Origin: JACKII01 sp041687435
GTDB taxonomy: Bacteria > Pseudomonadota > Alphaproteobacteria > Bin95
Direction of reading: 5' to 3'
Assembly (NCBI GenBank): GCA_041687435.1
Contig: JAWLBX010000028.1
Span: 1 to 38,689, forward strand
DNA length: 38,689 nucleotides
Shown: piece by piece, positions 1 through 7,783 of the stretch
Numbering within the stretch: the stretch's first letter is position 1
How the letters are laid out: each line of letters begins with the position of its first letter
The notes under the pieces: model-generated
Seen by the model: the letters and a program-made list of their open reading frames with translations, nothing else
The model's database searches: none
What the model was told of the DNA's origin: nothing
Made by a program: the position numbers and the translations under genes

Positions 1-675
1 CTGTGGTTTCCGTGTTTCCTGCTGGGCCTGCCGATGGCGGTGATGTTCTACGGCAATATCGCCGCGGTCCAGTTCATCCCCATCGGCCTGGCCGCGCTAC
101 TGTTTTTCACCTTTCCGCCGCTGATCACACTGGGCGAGGCCTGCCTGCAGCGACGCATGCCTGCCGGGCTCCAATTGCTGGCGGTATTGGCGGCGTTTGT
201 CGGGCTGGCGATGATGCTGGGGGTCAGCTTCGAGACGGCGCACCCGCTCGGTATCGCCCTCAGCCTGTCCGCCTCCATCGCCACCACGGTCAACGTGATT
301 GGCAGCGCCCGCGTGCTGCCGCGCGGCGACCGCTGGGTGATGTTTTGGCACATGGCGCTGGTGGCAGCGCTCACCCTGATCGTGGTAGCCGTGGCGACGG
401 ATGCGGTCATCTTGCCAACGGCGCCTGGCGGCTGGGCCGGAATGTTCGGGGTTGCCTTGTTGCAGGCCAGCTCCATTCCGCTGTTCTATGTAGCCATTCA
501 CCATATCGGCCCGGCGAAGAGCGCGGTGCTGACCAACCTGCAGCCGGTGATCAGCATTGCCGCGGCCTATCTGCTGTTCGGCGAAATTTTGACGCCCCTG
601 CAATCCGCCGGTGCGGCGCTGGTGCTGGGCGGCATCATGCTGATGCAGTGGAGCGACATGCGCCGGCGGATGTGA
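1..675 (+). CDS. DMT/EamA-family membrane transporter, C-terminal part (5' truncated by window)
   Basis: The reading frame is open from the first base and ends at TGA 673-675, so the start lies outside the window. The 224 visible residues are very hydrophobic, with about seven membrane helices. Short Arg-rich loops such as LPRGDR and the final MRRRM suggest a cytoplasmic C-terminus. The helix pattern, and the stretch with AKSAVLTNLQPV followed by a hydrophobic segment and LLFGE, are typical of the second EamA repeat of drug/metabolite exporters. The substrate cannot be read from the sequence. The next gene starts 86 nt downstream on the same strand and may be co-transcribed. I am confident of the family but not of the cargo. 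Confidence 0.85.
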   Translation: MWFPCFLLGLPMAVMFYGNIAAVQFIPIGLAALLFFTFPPLITLGEACLQRRMPAGLQLLAVLAAFVGLAMMLGVSFETAHPLGIALSLSASIATTVNVIGSARVLPRGDRWVMFWHMALVAALTLIVVAVATDAVILPTAPGGWAGMFGVALLQASSIPLFYVAIHHIGPAKSAVLTNLQPVISIAAAYLLFGEILTPLQSAGAALVLGGIMLMQWSDMRRRM

Positions 676-761
676 GGCCGCATTTCCGCCGTTTGCCGGT
701 GCCGGTGCGTCTGTGTATATCTGCGCGCTCTGCGCTGTCGCTGGCAAGGAGCCTGCTACCC

Positions 762-1193
762 ATGACCGCCGTCCCGGCCGATTTTCCGGCCGCTTACCGC
801 ATTTCCGATCCGGTCGATCCGCATGAAATGGTAACCGGGCCGTTCTACGAGCCGCTCGACCCCGGTGGCGATCCGCGCATCGTGCTGCTGGTGGAGGAAA
901 AGCACTGCAATTCCGGCGGAGTGACGCACGGGGGCTTGCTGATGACCATGGCCGACCTCACCTTGTGTGCGGCGGCGCGCGAGGGCCTGCCGGACGAGCG
1001 GGCCATAACCGTACAGTTGGACGCGCAATTCGTCAGCGCCGGCGAGGCCGGGGATTTTCTGATCGCGCGGGCCGAAGTGGTGCGCCGCGGCGGCAAGCTG
1101 ATTTTCGTGCGCGGCCAGATCACAGCCGGCGACCGGGTGCTGCTCACCGCCAGCGCCGTTACCCGCCGCGTCAAACGCAACCCGACGAGTTGA
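762..1193 (+). CDS. PaaI-type hotdog-fold thioesterase
   Basis: This 143-residue protein is a single hotdog domain of the PaaI/YbgC superfamily, which hydrolyses acyl-CoA or similar thioesters in the cytoplasm. The helix-forming segment GGVTHGGLLMTMADL (about residues 51-65) carries the HGG motif and the acidic residue expected in this family. The ATG at 762 is chosen because AAGGAG lies about 11 nt upstream and the hotdog fold starts soon after; the open frame extends much further upstream but shows no homology-like content there. It is followed 5 nt later by a small exported protein and then rimO, so the three look like one transcript. The substrate is unknown. A second hotdog gene lies at 7343-7783. 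Confidence 0.85.
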   Translation: MTAVPADFPAAYRISDPVDPHEMVTGPFYEPLDPGGDPRIVLLVEEKHCNSGGVTHGGLLMTMADLTLCAAAREGLPDERAITVQLDAQFVSAGEAGDFLIARAEVVRRGGKLIFVRGQITAGDRVLLTASAVTRRVKRNPTS

Positions 1194-1198
1194 ACTTC

Positions 1199-1630
1199 AT
1201 GCTTGTGCCCCGGTCGATCCTGCTGTTGGCCGCCTTTGCCGGCCTTGGCATCGCCGTGTTGCCGGGGCCGCTGCGCGCCGGTGCGCTCGACCAGCCGGAA
1301 ATCACCGACTACCGCATTTGGCAATCAACCCGCTGCCACAGGCCGCGCGTGCCGGACGTGCAGATTACCGATGCGGTGACTTTCAATCTGGCGGTCGAAG
1401 GCTTTAACCAGTATCTGCTGCACATGCGCCGCTATCTGGAATGTGCGGAACAGGAAGCCAACGAGGATTATGCCAGCCTCAAACGCGCGCTGGAGCAGGG
1501 GCTGGCCCGGGTTCGCAGCGAATCGTTGAACGATTTGCAGGAAGCGCGCGAGACCATCGAACAATTCCGACCGCTCTACGCACCGGAACCGCAGAGCGGC
1601 GAACAGCCGGCGGGACAACCTGATCAATGA
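1199..1630 (+). CDS. small exported hypothetical protein
   Basis: I do not recognise this 143-residue protein. It starts with a basic N-terminus and a hydrophobic stretch (about residues 5-24) ending in LRAGA, which looks like a Sec signal peptide. The mature part contains two cysteines (STRC and YLEC) that could pair in the periplasm, a predicted helical region rich in Glu, Arg and Leu (about residues 75-125), and a Pro/Gln/Glu-rich tail. The start at 1199 lies 5 nt after the upstream thioesterase. Its stop codon overlaps the rimO start as ATGA, so the two are probably translationally coupled. The coupling to a ribosome-modifying enzyme is probably just operon packing. Confidence 0.75.
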   Translation: MLVPRSILLLAAFAGLGIAVLPGPLRAGALDQPEITDYRIWQSTRCHRPRVPDVQITDAVTFNLAVEGFNQYLLHMRRYLECAEQEANEDYASLKRALEQGLARVRSESLNDLQEARETIEQFRPLYAPEPQSGEQPAGQPDQ

Positions 1631-2946
1631 ATTTATACGCACCGAAAGTCGGGCTCGTCAGCCTGGGCTGCCCCAAAGCCCTGGTCGATTCCGAACGCAT
1701 CGTCACCCGCCTGCGCGCGGAGGGCTACCAGATCGTCGGCGACTATGCCGGCGCCGATCTCGTGCTGGTCAACACCTGCGGCTTCCTCGATAGCGCCCGG
1801 GCGGAAAGCCTGGAGGCCATTGGCGAAGCGCTGGCGGAGAACGGCCGCGTCGTCGTCACCGGCTGCCTGGGCAAGGAAGCCGACCTGATCCGGCGCGAAC
1901 ACCCGGATGTGCTGGCGATCACCGGCCCGCACCAGTACGAGCAGGTGATGGGCGCGATCCACGAGGCGTTGCCGCCGGCGCACGACCCGTATCAAGACTT
2001 GGTGCCGGAAGCCGGGCTGCGCCTGACGCCGCGCCACTACGCCTATCTGAAGATTTCCGAAGGCTGCAACAACCGCTGCTCGTTCTGCATCATCCCGCAA
2101 ATCCGCGGCGATCTGGTCAGCCGCCCGCTGGCGCAGGTCATGTTTGAGGCGGAAGCGCTGGTCCGCGCCGGCGTCAAGGAATTGCTGGTGATCAGCCAGG
2201 ACACCAGCGCCTACGGCCTGGACCTGAAATATGCGCCCAGCAACTGGAAAGGCCGGGAATACCAAACCCGCTTTCTGGATCTGGCGGAGGCGCTGGGCTC
2301 GCTCGGTGTCTGGGTGCGGATGCACTACGTCTATCCCTATCCGCACGTCGATCATGTGCTGCCGCTGATGGCGGAGGGCAAGGTGCTGCCCTATCTCGAC
2401 ATCCCCTTTCAGCACGCCAGTCCGAACGTGCTGAAAGCGATGCGCCGCCCGGCCAATCAGGAAAAGGTGCTGGAACGGCTGGCGGCATGGCGCAAAGTCG
2501 TGCCCGACCTTGCCATCCGCTCCACCTTCATCGTCGGCTTCCCTGGCGAAACGGACCGGGACTTCGATGAACTTCTCGATTGGCTGGAGGAAGCGCGAAT
2601 CGACCGGCTCGGCTGCTTCCAGTATGAGCCGGTAGCGGGCGCACCCTCCAACGACCTGCCCGGCGCCGTGCCGGACGAGGTGAAGCAGGAACGCTTCGAT
2701 CGGCTGATGGCGTTGCAGCAGGAAATCAGTGCCGAAAAGCAACTCGCCAAGATCGGCCGTGAGTACGACGTCATCATTGACGACGTGGACGAGGACGAAG
2801 CGATCGGGCGATCCTATGCCGATGCGCCGGATATCGACGGCCAAGTCTATCTGGACGGCGAGAACGAACTGGAAATCGGCGAGATCGTCCGCGTCCGCGT
2901 TACCGACGCCGACGCCTACGACCTGTGGGGCGAGGTGGTGGAGTAA
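1627..2946 (+). CDS. rimO: ribosomal protein S12 (aspartate C3)-methylthiotransferase RimO
   Basis: RimO is a radical-SAM methylthiotransferase that modifies a conserved Asp of ribosomal protein S12. The 439-residue protein has the full family layout. The N-terminal MTTase domain starts VGLVSLGCPKALVDSE and has cysteines C15, C51 and C80 for one 4Fe-4S cluster. The radical-SAM core has the CxxxCxxC motif at C147, C151 and C154. A C-terminal TRAM domain covers about residues 375-439. The sequence GCPKALVDSE is diagnostic of RimO rather than MiaB. The ATG at 1627 overlaps the stop of the upstream gene. A hairpin follows the stop codon. Length matches the family. Confidence 0.97.
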   Translation: MNLYAPKVGLVSLGCPKALVDSERIVTRLRAEGYQIVGDYAGADLVLVNTCGFLDSARAESLEAIGEALAENGRVVVTGCLGKEADLIRREHPDVLAITGPHQYEQVMGAIHEALPPAHDPYQDLVPEAGLRLTPRHYAYLKISEGCNNRCSFCIIPQIRGDLVSRPLAQVMFEAEALVRAGVKELLVISQDTSAYGLDLKYAPSNWKGREYQTRFLDLAEALGSLGVWVRMHYVYPYPHVDHVLPLMAEGKVLPYLDIPFQHASPNVLKAMRRPANQEKVLERLAAWRKVVPDLAIRSTFIVGFPGETDRDFDELLDWLEEARIDRLGCFQYEPVAGAPSNDLPGAVPDEVKQERFDRLMALQQEISAEKQLAKIGREYDVIIDDVDEDEAIGRSYADAPDIDGQVYLDGENELEIGEIVRVRVTDADAYDLWGEVVE

Positions 2947-2956
2947 CGCCTGGCTT

Positions 2957-2997
2957 TTCGGCCAGAAAGGCGGGCGAAAAGCCCCCTTCTGGCCGAA
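2957..2997. terminator. nested hairpin between convergent rimO and methyltransferase genes
   Basis: There is a perfect 11-bp inverted repeat, TTCGGCCAGAA at 2957-2967 and TTCTGGCCGAA at 2987-2997. Its 19-nt loop holds a second stem GGGC/GCCC (2972-2975 and 2981-2984) around GAAAA. It sits 10 nt after the rimO stop and about 34 nt beyond the stop of the opposing methyltransferase gene. No clear U-tract follows on either strand, so it may act as a 3' end stabiliser or Rho-assisted stop rather than a textbook intrinsic terminator. Confidence 0.6.
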
Positions 2998-3030
2998 GGT
3001 CTCACCGCGTATTAACCGCGGCTGGCGTTG

Positions 3031-4047
3031 TCAACCTGGTTTCCGCCCATGAGTCCGCTGCAGCACGCCCTCGACGAAGGGCGCCGTGCCAATGGCCTCG
3101 AACCCGGCATCGGCGAAATAGCCTTCGACATCCGCCGTCGAATGCGCAAGGCCCGTGCCGTTGACAATGGCTTCCGACAGACCCCAGAGCGCGGCGTCGG
3201 CCGGGCCGGAGCGGTCGGCATTCAGCGCTTCGCCGATCAGGTGCATCTCTCCGCCAGGCGCCAGCGCATCATAGGCCTTTTTCACCACCGCGCGGAATTC
3301 GTCCCGCCCGTACATGGGCAGGTTGGAGGCCATGACCGCCACGTCGGCGCCTTGCGGGAAGGCATCCTTGTTGAAGTCGCAGGCCAGCGCTTCCACCCGG
3401 TCGGCGACGCCGTTCTCCGCGATGAACTCCCGCGCCACCTCGGCCACCGATGCCAGGTCGAGCACGGAGGCCTTCAACTCCGGATACAGCTTTGCCGCCT
3501 CGATGCAGTAAGCGCCGGAACCGCCGCCGATGTCGATCATGTGCTTCTTGCCGGTCAGGTCCACCTGGCGCAGGAACAGCCGCCCGGCGCCGCGGCCGAT
3601 GGAATAGGTGGCGCGGTGATAGCGGCGGGCGTCCTCGACCGTGAAGTTAGAGACTTTCACATTGTCGGCCCGTGCCGGTTCCGGATTGCGCAGAATGTCC
3701 GACAGCCGGCCCCATTCGTTCCAGTCTGGTTTGGTGAACAGCATCCATTCGCCGGCATAGTTGGGCTGGCCCTGCACCAGAAAGCGCTGGACGTCCGGCG
3801 CATTCTTAAGCCGGTCGCCGTCGCGTTCCACCAGGCCCAGGCCGACGCAGGCGACGATGATGCGCTCGCCATGCAGTGGCGTGACGCCCATCGCCTGGCT
3901 GAGCGCGGCCTCGGTGTCGTGGCCTTGGGCAATGTGCGTGAACAGGCCCAGTTCGACGGCAGCCATCAGCGCCGCGCTCTCGCGGTAGGCGCGGACCATG
4001 CGTTGCAGGCGAACGGTGGTGGGGCGGGGGTTGGCAGTCTGGTTCAT
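3031..4047 (-). CDS. SAM-dependent O-methyltransferase (dimerisation domain plus Methyltransf_2-like)
   Basis: The 338-residue protein has the two-part layout of small-molecule O-methyltransferases. An N-terminal winged-helix/dimerisation region (about residues 10-95) is followed by a Rossmann methyltransferase domain. The SAM motif I is MIDIGGGSGAYCIEAA (about residue 170), and ALAPGGEMHLIGE is the later strand typical of this family. Related enzymes methylate hydroxyl groups on natural products or pigments; the acceptor here cannot be told. The gene starts 3 nt after the stop of an upstream MFS transporter gene, so the two are almost certainly one operon, which suggests a methylated small molecule that is also transported. 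AAGGA lies upstream of the ATG at 4047. Confidence 0.85.
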   Translation of the reverse strand: MNQTANPRPTTVRLQRMVRAYRESAALMAAVELGLFTHIAQGHDTEAALSQAMGVTPLHGERIIVACVGLGLVERDGDRLKNAPDVQRFLVQGQPNYAGEWMLFTKPDWNEWGRLSDILRNPEPARADNVKVSNFTVEDARRYHRATYSIGRGAGRLFLRQVDLTGKKHMIDIGGGSGAYCIEAAKLYPELKASVLDLASVAEVAREFIAENGVADRVEALACDFNKDAFPQGADVAVMASNLPMYGRDEFRAVVKKAYDALAPGGEMHLIGEALNADRSGPADAALWGLSEAIVNGTGLAHSTADVEGYFADAGFEAIGTAPFVEGVLQRTHGRKPG

Positions 4048-4050
4048 AAG

Positions 4051-5250
4051 TCAGGCGTTTCCTTCTTTCGGTCTCATGCCGGGTAGCAGCAGCATAGCAG
4101 CAGCAACTACGTGGAAGGCAACAAACACCAACAGCGCACCCGTATAGGAGCCGGTGCCGTCCCGCAGCCAGCCGGCCAGACCGGGGCCGAAACCGGCGCC
4201 GGTATAGAGCGCGATATTGGCGAAGCCATAGACCTTGCCATAGGCAGCCGGCCCGAATGCTTCCCGCAGCAGCAGCGGCGGCAGCATGACGATATTGCCG
4301 ATCACGAAGCCGGCGATGGCGGAGCCCAGATAAAGGCCGGTGAGATCATTCGCCTGCAGGACGATATAAATTCCAAGGCCTTGCATCAGATAGGTGGCGG
4401 CGGTCAGCCAGGCGATCGGCATTCTGGTCGTCAGCCAGCCGGTGACAAGCCGGCCGGCCGCACCGGCCGCCACGCCCAGGCTGATGGCGTAAGAGGCGTC
4501 CGCCGCCGACAGCGTCTCGCTCAAATACGAAAGTTGATGGGCCAGATAGCCAACCTGGGCGGCCAGCCCCAGCCCGCCCGCCAGCGCGATCTGCCAGAAG
4601 CGCACGGTCCGCAGCGCATCGCCCAGGGTGAAGCTGGCTTCCGCGCCGCGGATCGTCTGGCCTTGCGCGTCCGCCGGACGGCGCAGCACCAGCAGGGCGA
4701 GCGGCACCATGGTGGCCACCACCAGCAGGCCGAGCGCCGTCACCGTGGCGCGAAAGCCGTATTGCGCACTCGCCGCCACCATTGCCGGCACGCTTACCGC
4801 CCCGCCGACGCTGGCACCGGTCAACGCAAGCGACAAGGGCAGGCCGAGGCGCGAGCCAAACCAAGGCACCAGCGATGCGCTGATCGCTGGTGTCGCGATC
4901 AGCGGATAGCCGGTCGCCAGCAAGGCATAGGCGGCATAGAGCTGCCACGGTTCCTGCAGCCAGCCCATCGCCGCGACGCCGCCACCGACCGCCAGCCCGC
5001 CATAGGCGACGGCCAGCCGGGTGCCGAACGTGTCCGCAATCCAGCCGAACAGCAGTGTCACCGGGATCGCTAGCCAGAAGAACAGGGTGATGGCATTGCC
5101 GATCAGGCTGGTGCTCCAGCCGTGTTCGGCCTTCAGCGCCGGCAGATAGACCGTGTTGCCATAGAACACCGTGCCCCAGGCGAGCAGGGCCATCCAGAAA
5201 CAGACCGCGGTGATCAGCCAAGCGCGAACCGGGGTTTTCGTCTCGTTCAT
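4051..5250 (-). CDS. major facilitator superfamily transporter
   Basis: This is a 399-residue polytopic membrane protein with about 12 hydrophobic segments. The loop after the second helix, GWIADTFGTRLAVAYGG, matches the MFS signature region G-x3-D-x2-G. The central cytoplasmic loop (RRPADAQGQTIRGAE, around residue 190) separates the two six-helix halves. Length is normal for the family. It is the first gene of a two-gene minus-strand operon with the O-methyltransferase. Substrate and direction of transport are unknown. Its start faces recQ across about 190 nt, which must hold both promoters; I could not identify convincing -35/-10 elements there. Confidence 0.88.
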   Translation of the reverse strand: MNETKTPVRAWLITAVCFWMALLAWGTVFYGNTVYLPALKAEHGWSTSLIGNAITLFFWLAIPVTLLFGWIADTFGTRLAVAYGGLAVGGGVAAMGWLQEPWQLYAAYALLATGYPLIATPAISASLVPWFGSRLGLPLSLALTGASVGGAVSVPAMVAASAQYGFRATVTALGLLVVATMVPLALLVLRRPADAQGQTIRGAEASFTLGDALRTVRFWQIALAGGLGLAAQVGYLAHQLSYLSETLSAADASYAISLGVAAGAAGRLVTGWLTTRMPIAWLTAATYLMQGLGIYIVLQANDLTGLYLGSAIAGFVIGNIVMLPPLLLREAFGPAAYGKVYGFANIALYTGAGFGPGLAGWLRDGTGSYTGALLVFVAFHVVAAAMLLLPGMRPKEGNA

Positions 5251-5442
5251 TCGGAAATTGCCTCGTGCGGCACCAAGTGCGGCGCTTCAATGGGGTGAGA
5301 ATGCCCGGATTGCAGGAGCCGGTCGAGACCTGGCCGCATCTGCCGCGGCATGACTTCCGGTTTCGGGATACCAGCCTTGCGGCGGCGGCCGAATCCCTGT
5401 CGGATAGAGCGAATCAGCCCGCCCGAAAACTGCACACGCCCG

Positions 5443-7308
5443 ATGCCCGACGGCGACCTGCTCGCTTCTGCCTCTATCCGACCCGACCACGGCCTGCCGG
5501 ACCGCGATCCGCGGGCGGTGCTGCATGACGTGTTTGGTTATAGTGATTTTCGCCCCGGCCAATGGCCGGTGATCGAGGCAGCACTGGCGGGGGAGCCAGT
5601 GCTGGCGATCATGCCGACCGGCGGCGGCAAGTCGCTCTGCTATCAGCTGCCGGCGCTGGTGCGCGACGATCTGAGCGTCGTCGTCTCGCCGCTGATCGCC
5701 CTGATGCGGGACCAAGTGGCGAACCTGACCGCGGCGGGCGTGCCGGCCGGCACCATCAATTCCGGCAACAGCCCGGAGGAAAACCGGCGGGTGCTGGCAG
5801 CCGTCCACAATGGCGAGCTACGCGTGCTGTATGTCTCGCCGGAGCGGCTGCTGACGGACGACATGCTGGGCCGGCTGCGCAATCTCCGCCCCGGCCGCAT
5901 CGCCATTGACGAGGCGCATTGTGTGAGCCAGTGGGGCCACGACTTCCGACCGGACTATCTGCGCCTGTCCGCGCTGGCGGAGCACCTGCCGGACGTGCCG
6001 CGCATGGCCTTGACCGCAACGGCGGACGCCGCGACCCAGCGCGACATCGTGGACAAGCTGTTTCCTGGCCAGCAGGCGAAGGTTTTCATCTCCGGCTTCG
6101 ACCGCCCGAACATCCGCCTGTCGATCCAGCCCAAGGCCAGCGTCAAGGCGCAGGTGCGGGCATTCGTGCAGCGGCACAAAGGTTCCGCCGGCATTGTCTA
6201 CTGCCGCTCGCGCAAGCGTGTGGAGGATGCGGCGGCGGCCCTGCAGGCAGACGGCATTCCGGCGCTGGCCTACCATGCCGGCATGCCGGCGCAGCAGCGG
6301 GACGCGATTCAGGACCGCTTCATTGCCGAGGATGGGCTGGTGATGTGCGCCACCGTTGCCTTCGGCATGGGCGTGGACAAGCCGGACATCCGTTTCGTCT
6401 GTCACCACGATTTGCCCGGCTCGATCGAGAGCTATTACCAGGAAATCGGCCGCGCCGGCCGCGACGGCGACCCGGCGGAGGCGCTGCTTCTGTTCGGCAC
6501 CGACGACATCAAGCTGCGCCGCGACCTGATCGAAAGTTCGGGAAAATCGCCGGAACAGAAGCGCATCGAACACATGCGGCTCAATCAGCTATTGGCGCTG
6601 GTCGAGACCGGCGATTGCCGGCGGCAGGGCCTGCTCGCCTATTTTGGTGAAAGCCGGCACGCGCCTTGCGGCAACTGCGACCGCTGCCTGCACCCGGTCC
6701 GGCGCGAGGACGGCACCATCGCGGCGCAGAAATTCCTGTCCGCCATGGTGCGCACCGGCCAGCGCTTCGGCGCCGAGCACCTGATCGCCGTGCTGCGCGG
6801 CGAGAAGAGCGAGCGGATCGCCAGCCTCCGCCATGACGGCCTGCCGACCTTCGGCGTCGGCAAGGAGCATTCGAAGGCCGAATGGCGCTCCATCGCCCGC
6901 CAGTTGATGGCGGCGGACGTGATCCGCAGCGATTTCGAGGGTCATGGCGGCCTGATCCCGGGCGAGCACGCCCGCGCCGTGCTGAAGGGCGGGCGCAAGG
7001 TGGAACTGGTGCGCGATCCCAAGATCGCGACCACGGCCAGACTGCGCCGCGACACGGCGTCTGCCGGCGACGAAGCAGAACTTACCGGCGCTGCCGCCGA
7101 TACCTATGAGCGCCTGCGCAAGCTGCGGGCGCAAATGGCGGCAAAGCGCGGCGTGCCGCCCTATGTCATCTTCTCCAACCGCACCCTGCGCGAGATGGCA
7201 ATCGCAATGCCGCGCACGTTGGATCAAATGGGCGCGCTTCATGGTGTCGGCGCCAGCAAATGCCGCGATTTCGGTCCGGCGTTCCTGGAGGCGCTCAGGG
7301 CCGGTTGA
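5443..7308 (+). CDS. recQ: ATP-dependent DNA helicase RecQ
   Basis: RecQ unwinds DNA 3'-5' in recombination and replication-fork repair. With the start at 5443 the protein has 621 residues, close to E. coli RecQ. Motif 0 (YSDFRPGQ) precedes Walker A MPTGGGKS (residues 57-64). The DEAH box is at 156-159, followed by CVSQWGHDFRP. Motif VI is QEIGRAGRDGD. The zinc site includes CRRQGLLAYFGE and CGNCDRC. A winged-helix RQC region follows, and the end (about 540-621) is an HRDC domain. An in-frame ATG at 5350 would add 31 residues that do not look like RecQ, so I prefer 5443, although no strong ribosome-binding site is visible. The next gene is convergent, 34 nt away. Confidence 0.95.
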   Translation: MPDGDLLASASIRPDHGLPDRDPRAVLHDVFGYSDFRPGQWPVIEAALAGEPVLAIMPTGGGKSLCYQLPALVRDDLSVVVSPLIALMRDQVANLTAAGVPAGTINSGNSPEENRRVLAAVHNGELRVLYVSPERLLTDDMLGRLRNLRPGRIAIDEAHCVSQWGHDFRPDYLRLSALAEHLPDVPRMALTATADAATQRDIVDKLFPGQQAKVFISGFDRPNIRLSIQPKASVKAQVRAFVQRHKGSAGIVYCRSRKRVEDAAAALQADGIPALAYHAGMPAQQRDAIQDRFIAEDGLVMCATVAFGMGVDKPDIRFVCHHDLPGSIESYYQEIGRAGRDGDPAEALLLFGTDDIKLRRDLIESSGKSPEQKRIEHMRLNQLLALVETGDCRRQGLLAYFGESRHAPCGNCDRCLHPVRREDGTIAAQKFLSAMVRTGQRFGAEHLIAVLRGEKSERIASLRHDGLPTFGVGKEHSKAEWRSIARQLMAADVIRSDFEGHGGLIPGEHARAVLKGGRKVELVRDPKIATTARLRRDTASAGDEAELTGAAADTYERLRKLRAQMAAKRGVPPYVIFSNRTLREMAIAMPRTLDQMGALHGVGASKCRDFGPAFLEALRAG

Positions 7309-7342
7309 GCGCCCTCAAGGGCTCAGGGGCGTTTGATCGCCT

Positions 7343-7783
7343 TTAAGGATTGTGATGCAGGGTGCCGTTGCGCATCGCCTGCATGCGCTGGGTAACGGGG
7401 TCGTCCGGTCCTGTCGCTACCACGATCTGGGTCTGCGTGACCTCTGCACATTTCTTGCCGTCGGCGTCGGTGACGATCGTGCGCCAGACCTGCGTGGTAC
7501 GGCCGACATGCACGGGGGTGCAGTCGCCGACAAGCCTGCCGACCGGCGCGCCACGCAGGAAGTTGGTCTTGGATTCCAGCGTGCTGGTGCGGCAGTTGTC
7601 GGGCAGGTTCATGATGGCGCCGCGGGCGCCGAGCGTATCCGCGAACGCCATATAGATGCCGCCATGGATCACGCCGTTACCGTTGGAATGTTCCGCGCCG
7701 GTATCCATTTCTGCCAACACCCGGTCTTTCGATACCTCGATAAACCGGATGCCGAGCGCCTGGATGAAGTTGGCGGCGCTCAT
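7343..7783 (-). CDS. PaaI-type hotdog thioesterase at the end of the heme/Mic60 operon
   Basis: The 146-residue protein is a single hotdog domain. GNGVIHGGIYMAFADTLG (about residues 36-53) carries the HGG motif and the catalytic acidic residue of PaaI-like acyl-CoA thioesterases, and THLxS-like strands follow (STLESKTNFLRGAPVG). The ATG at 7781-7783 overlaps the TGA of the upstream HemY-like gene (7780-7782), so translation is coupled. It is therefore the last gene of the hemC operon. No link between heme synthesis and thioester hydrolysis is obvious. The substrate is unknown. Confidence 0.87.
   Translation of the reverse strand: MSAANFIQALGIRFIEVSKDRVLAEMDTGAEHSNGNGVIHGGIYMAFADTLGARGAIMNLPDNCRTSTLESKTNFLRGAPVGRLVGDCTPVHVGRTTQVWRTIVTDADGKKCAEVTQTQIVVATGPDDPVTQRMQAMRNGTLHHNP

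Noticed and set aside
3..761. Upstream extension of the first thioesterase frame
   Set aside because: It lies in another frame over the transporter gene; the hotdog domain and a ribosome-binding site place the start at 762.
3028..4086. 352-codon + strand frame opposite the O-methyltransferase
   Set aside because: It is the antisense of a clear methyltransferase; the His/Gly/Arg/Ala-rich translation has no recognisable fold.
5350..5442. 31-residue N-terminal extension of RecQ
   Set aside because: The extra residues do not resemble RecQ, and the shorter form already has normal family length.
7309..7342. Possible terminator between recQ and the convergent thioesterase
   Set aside because: Only 4-5 bp stems (GCCC/GGGC, GGCG/CGCC) can be drawn and the T-run is three bases.
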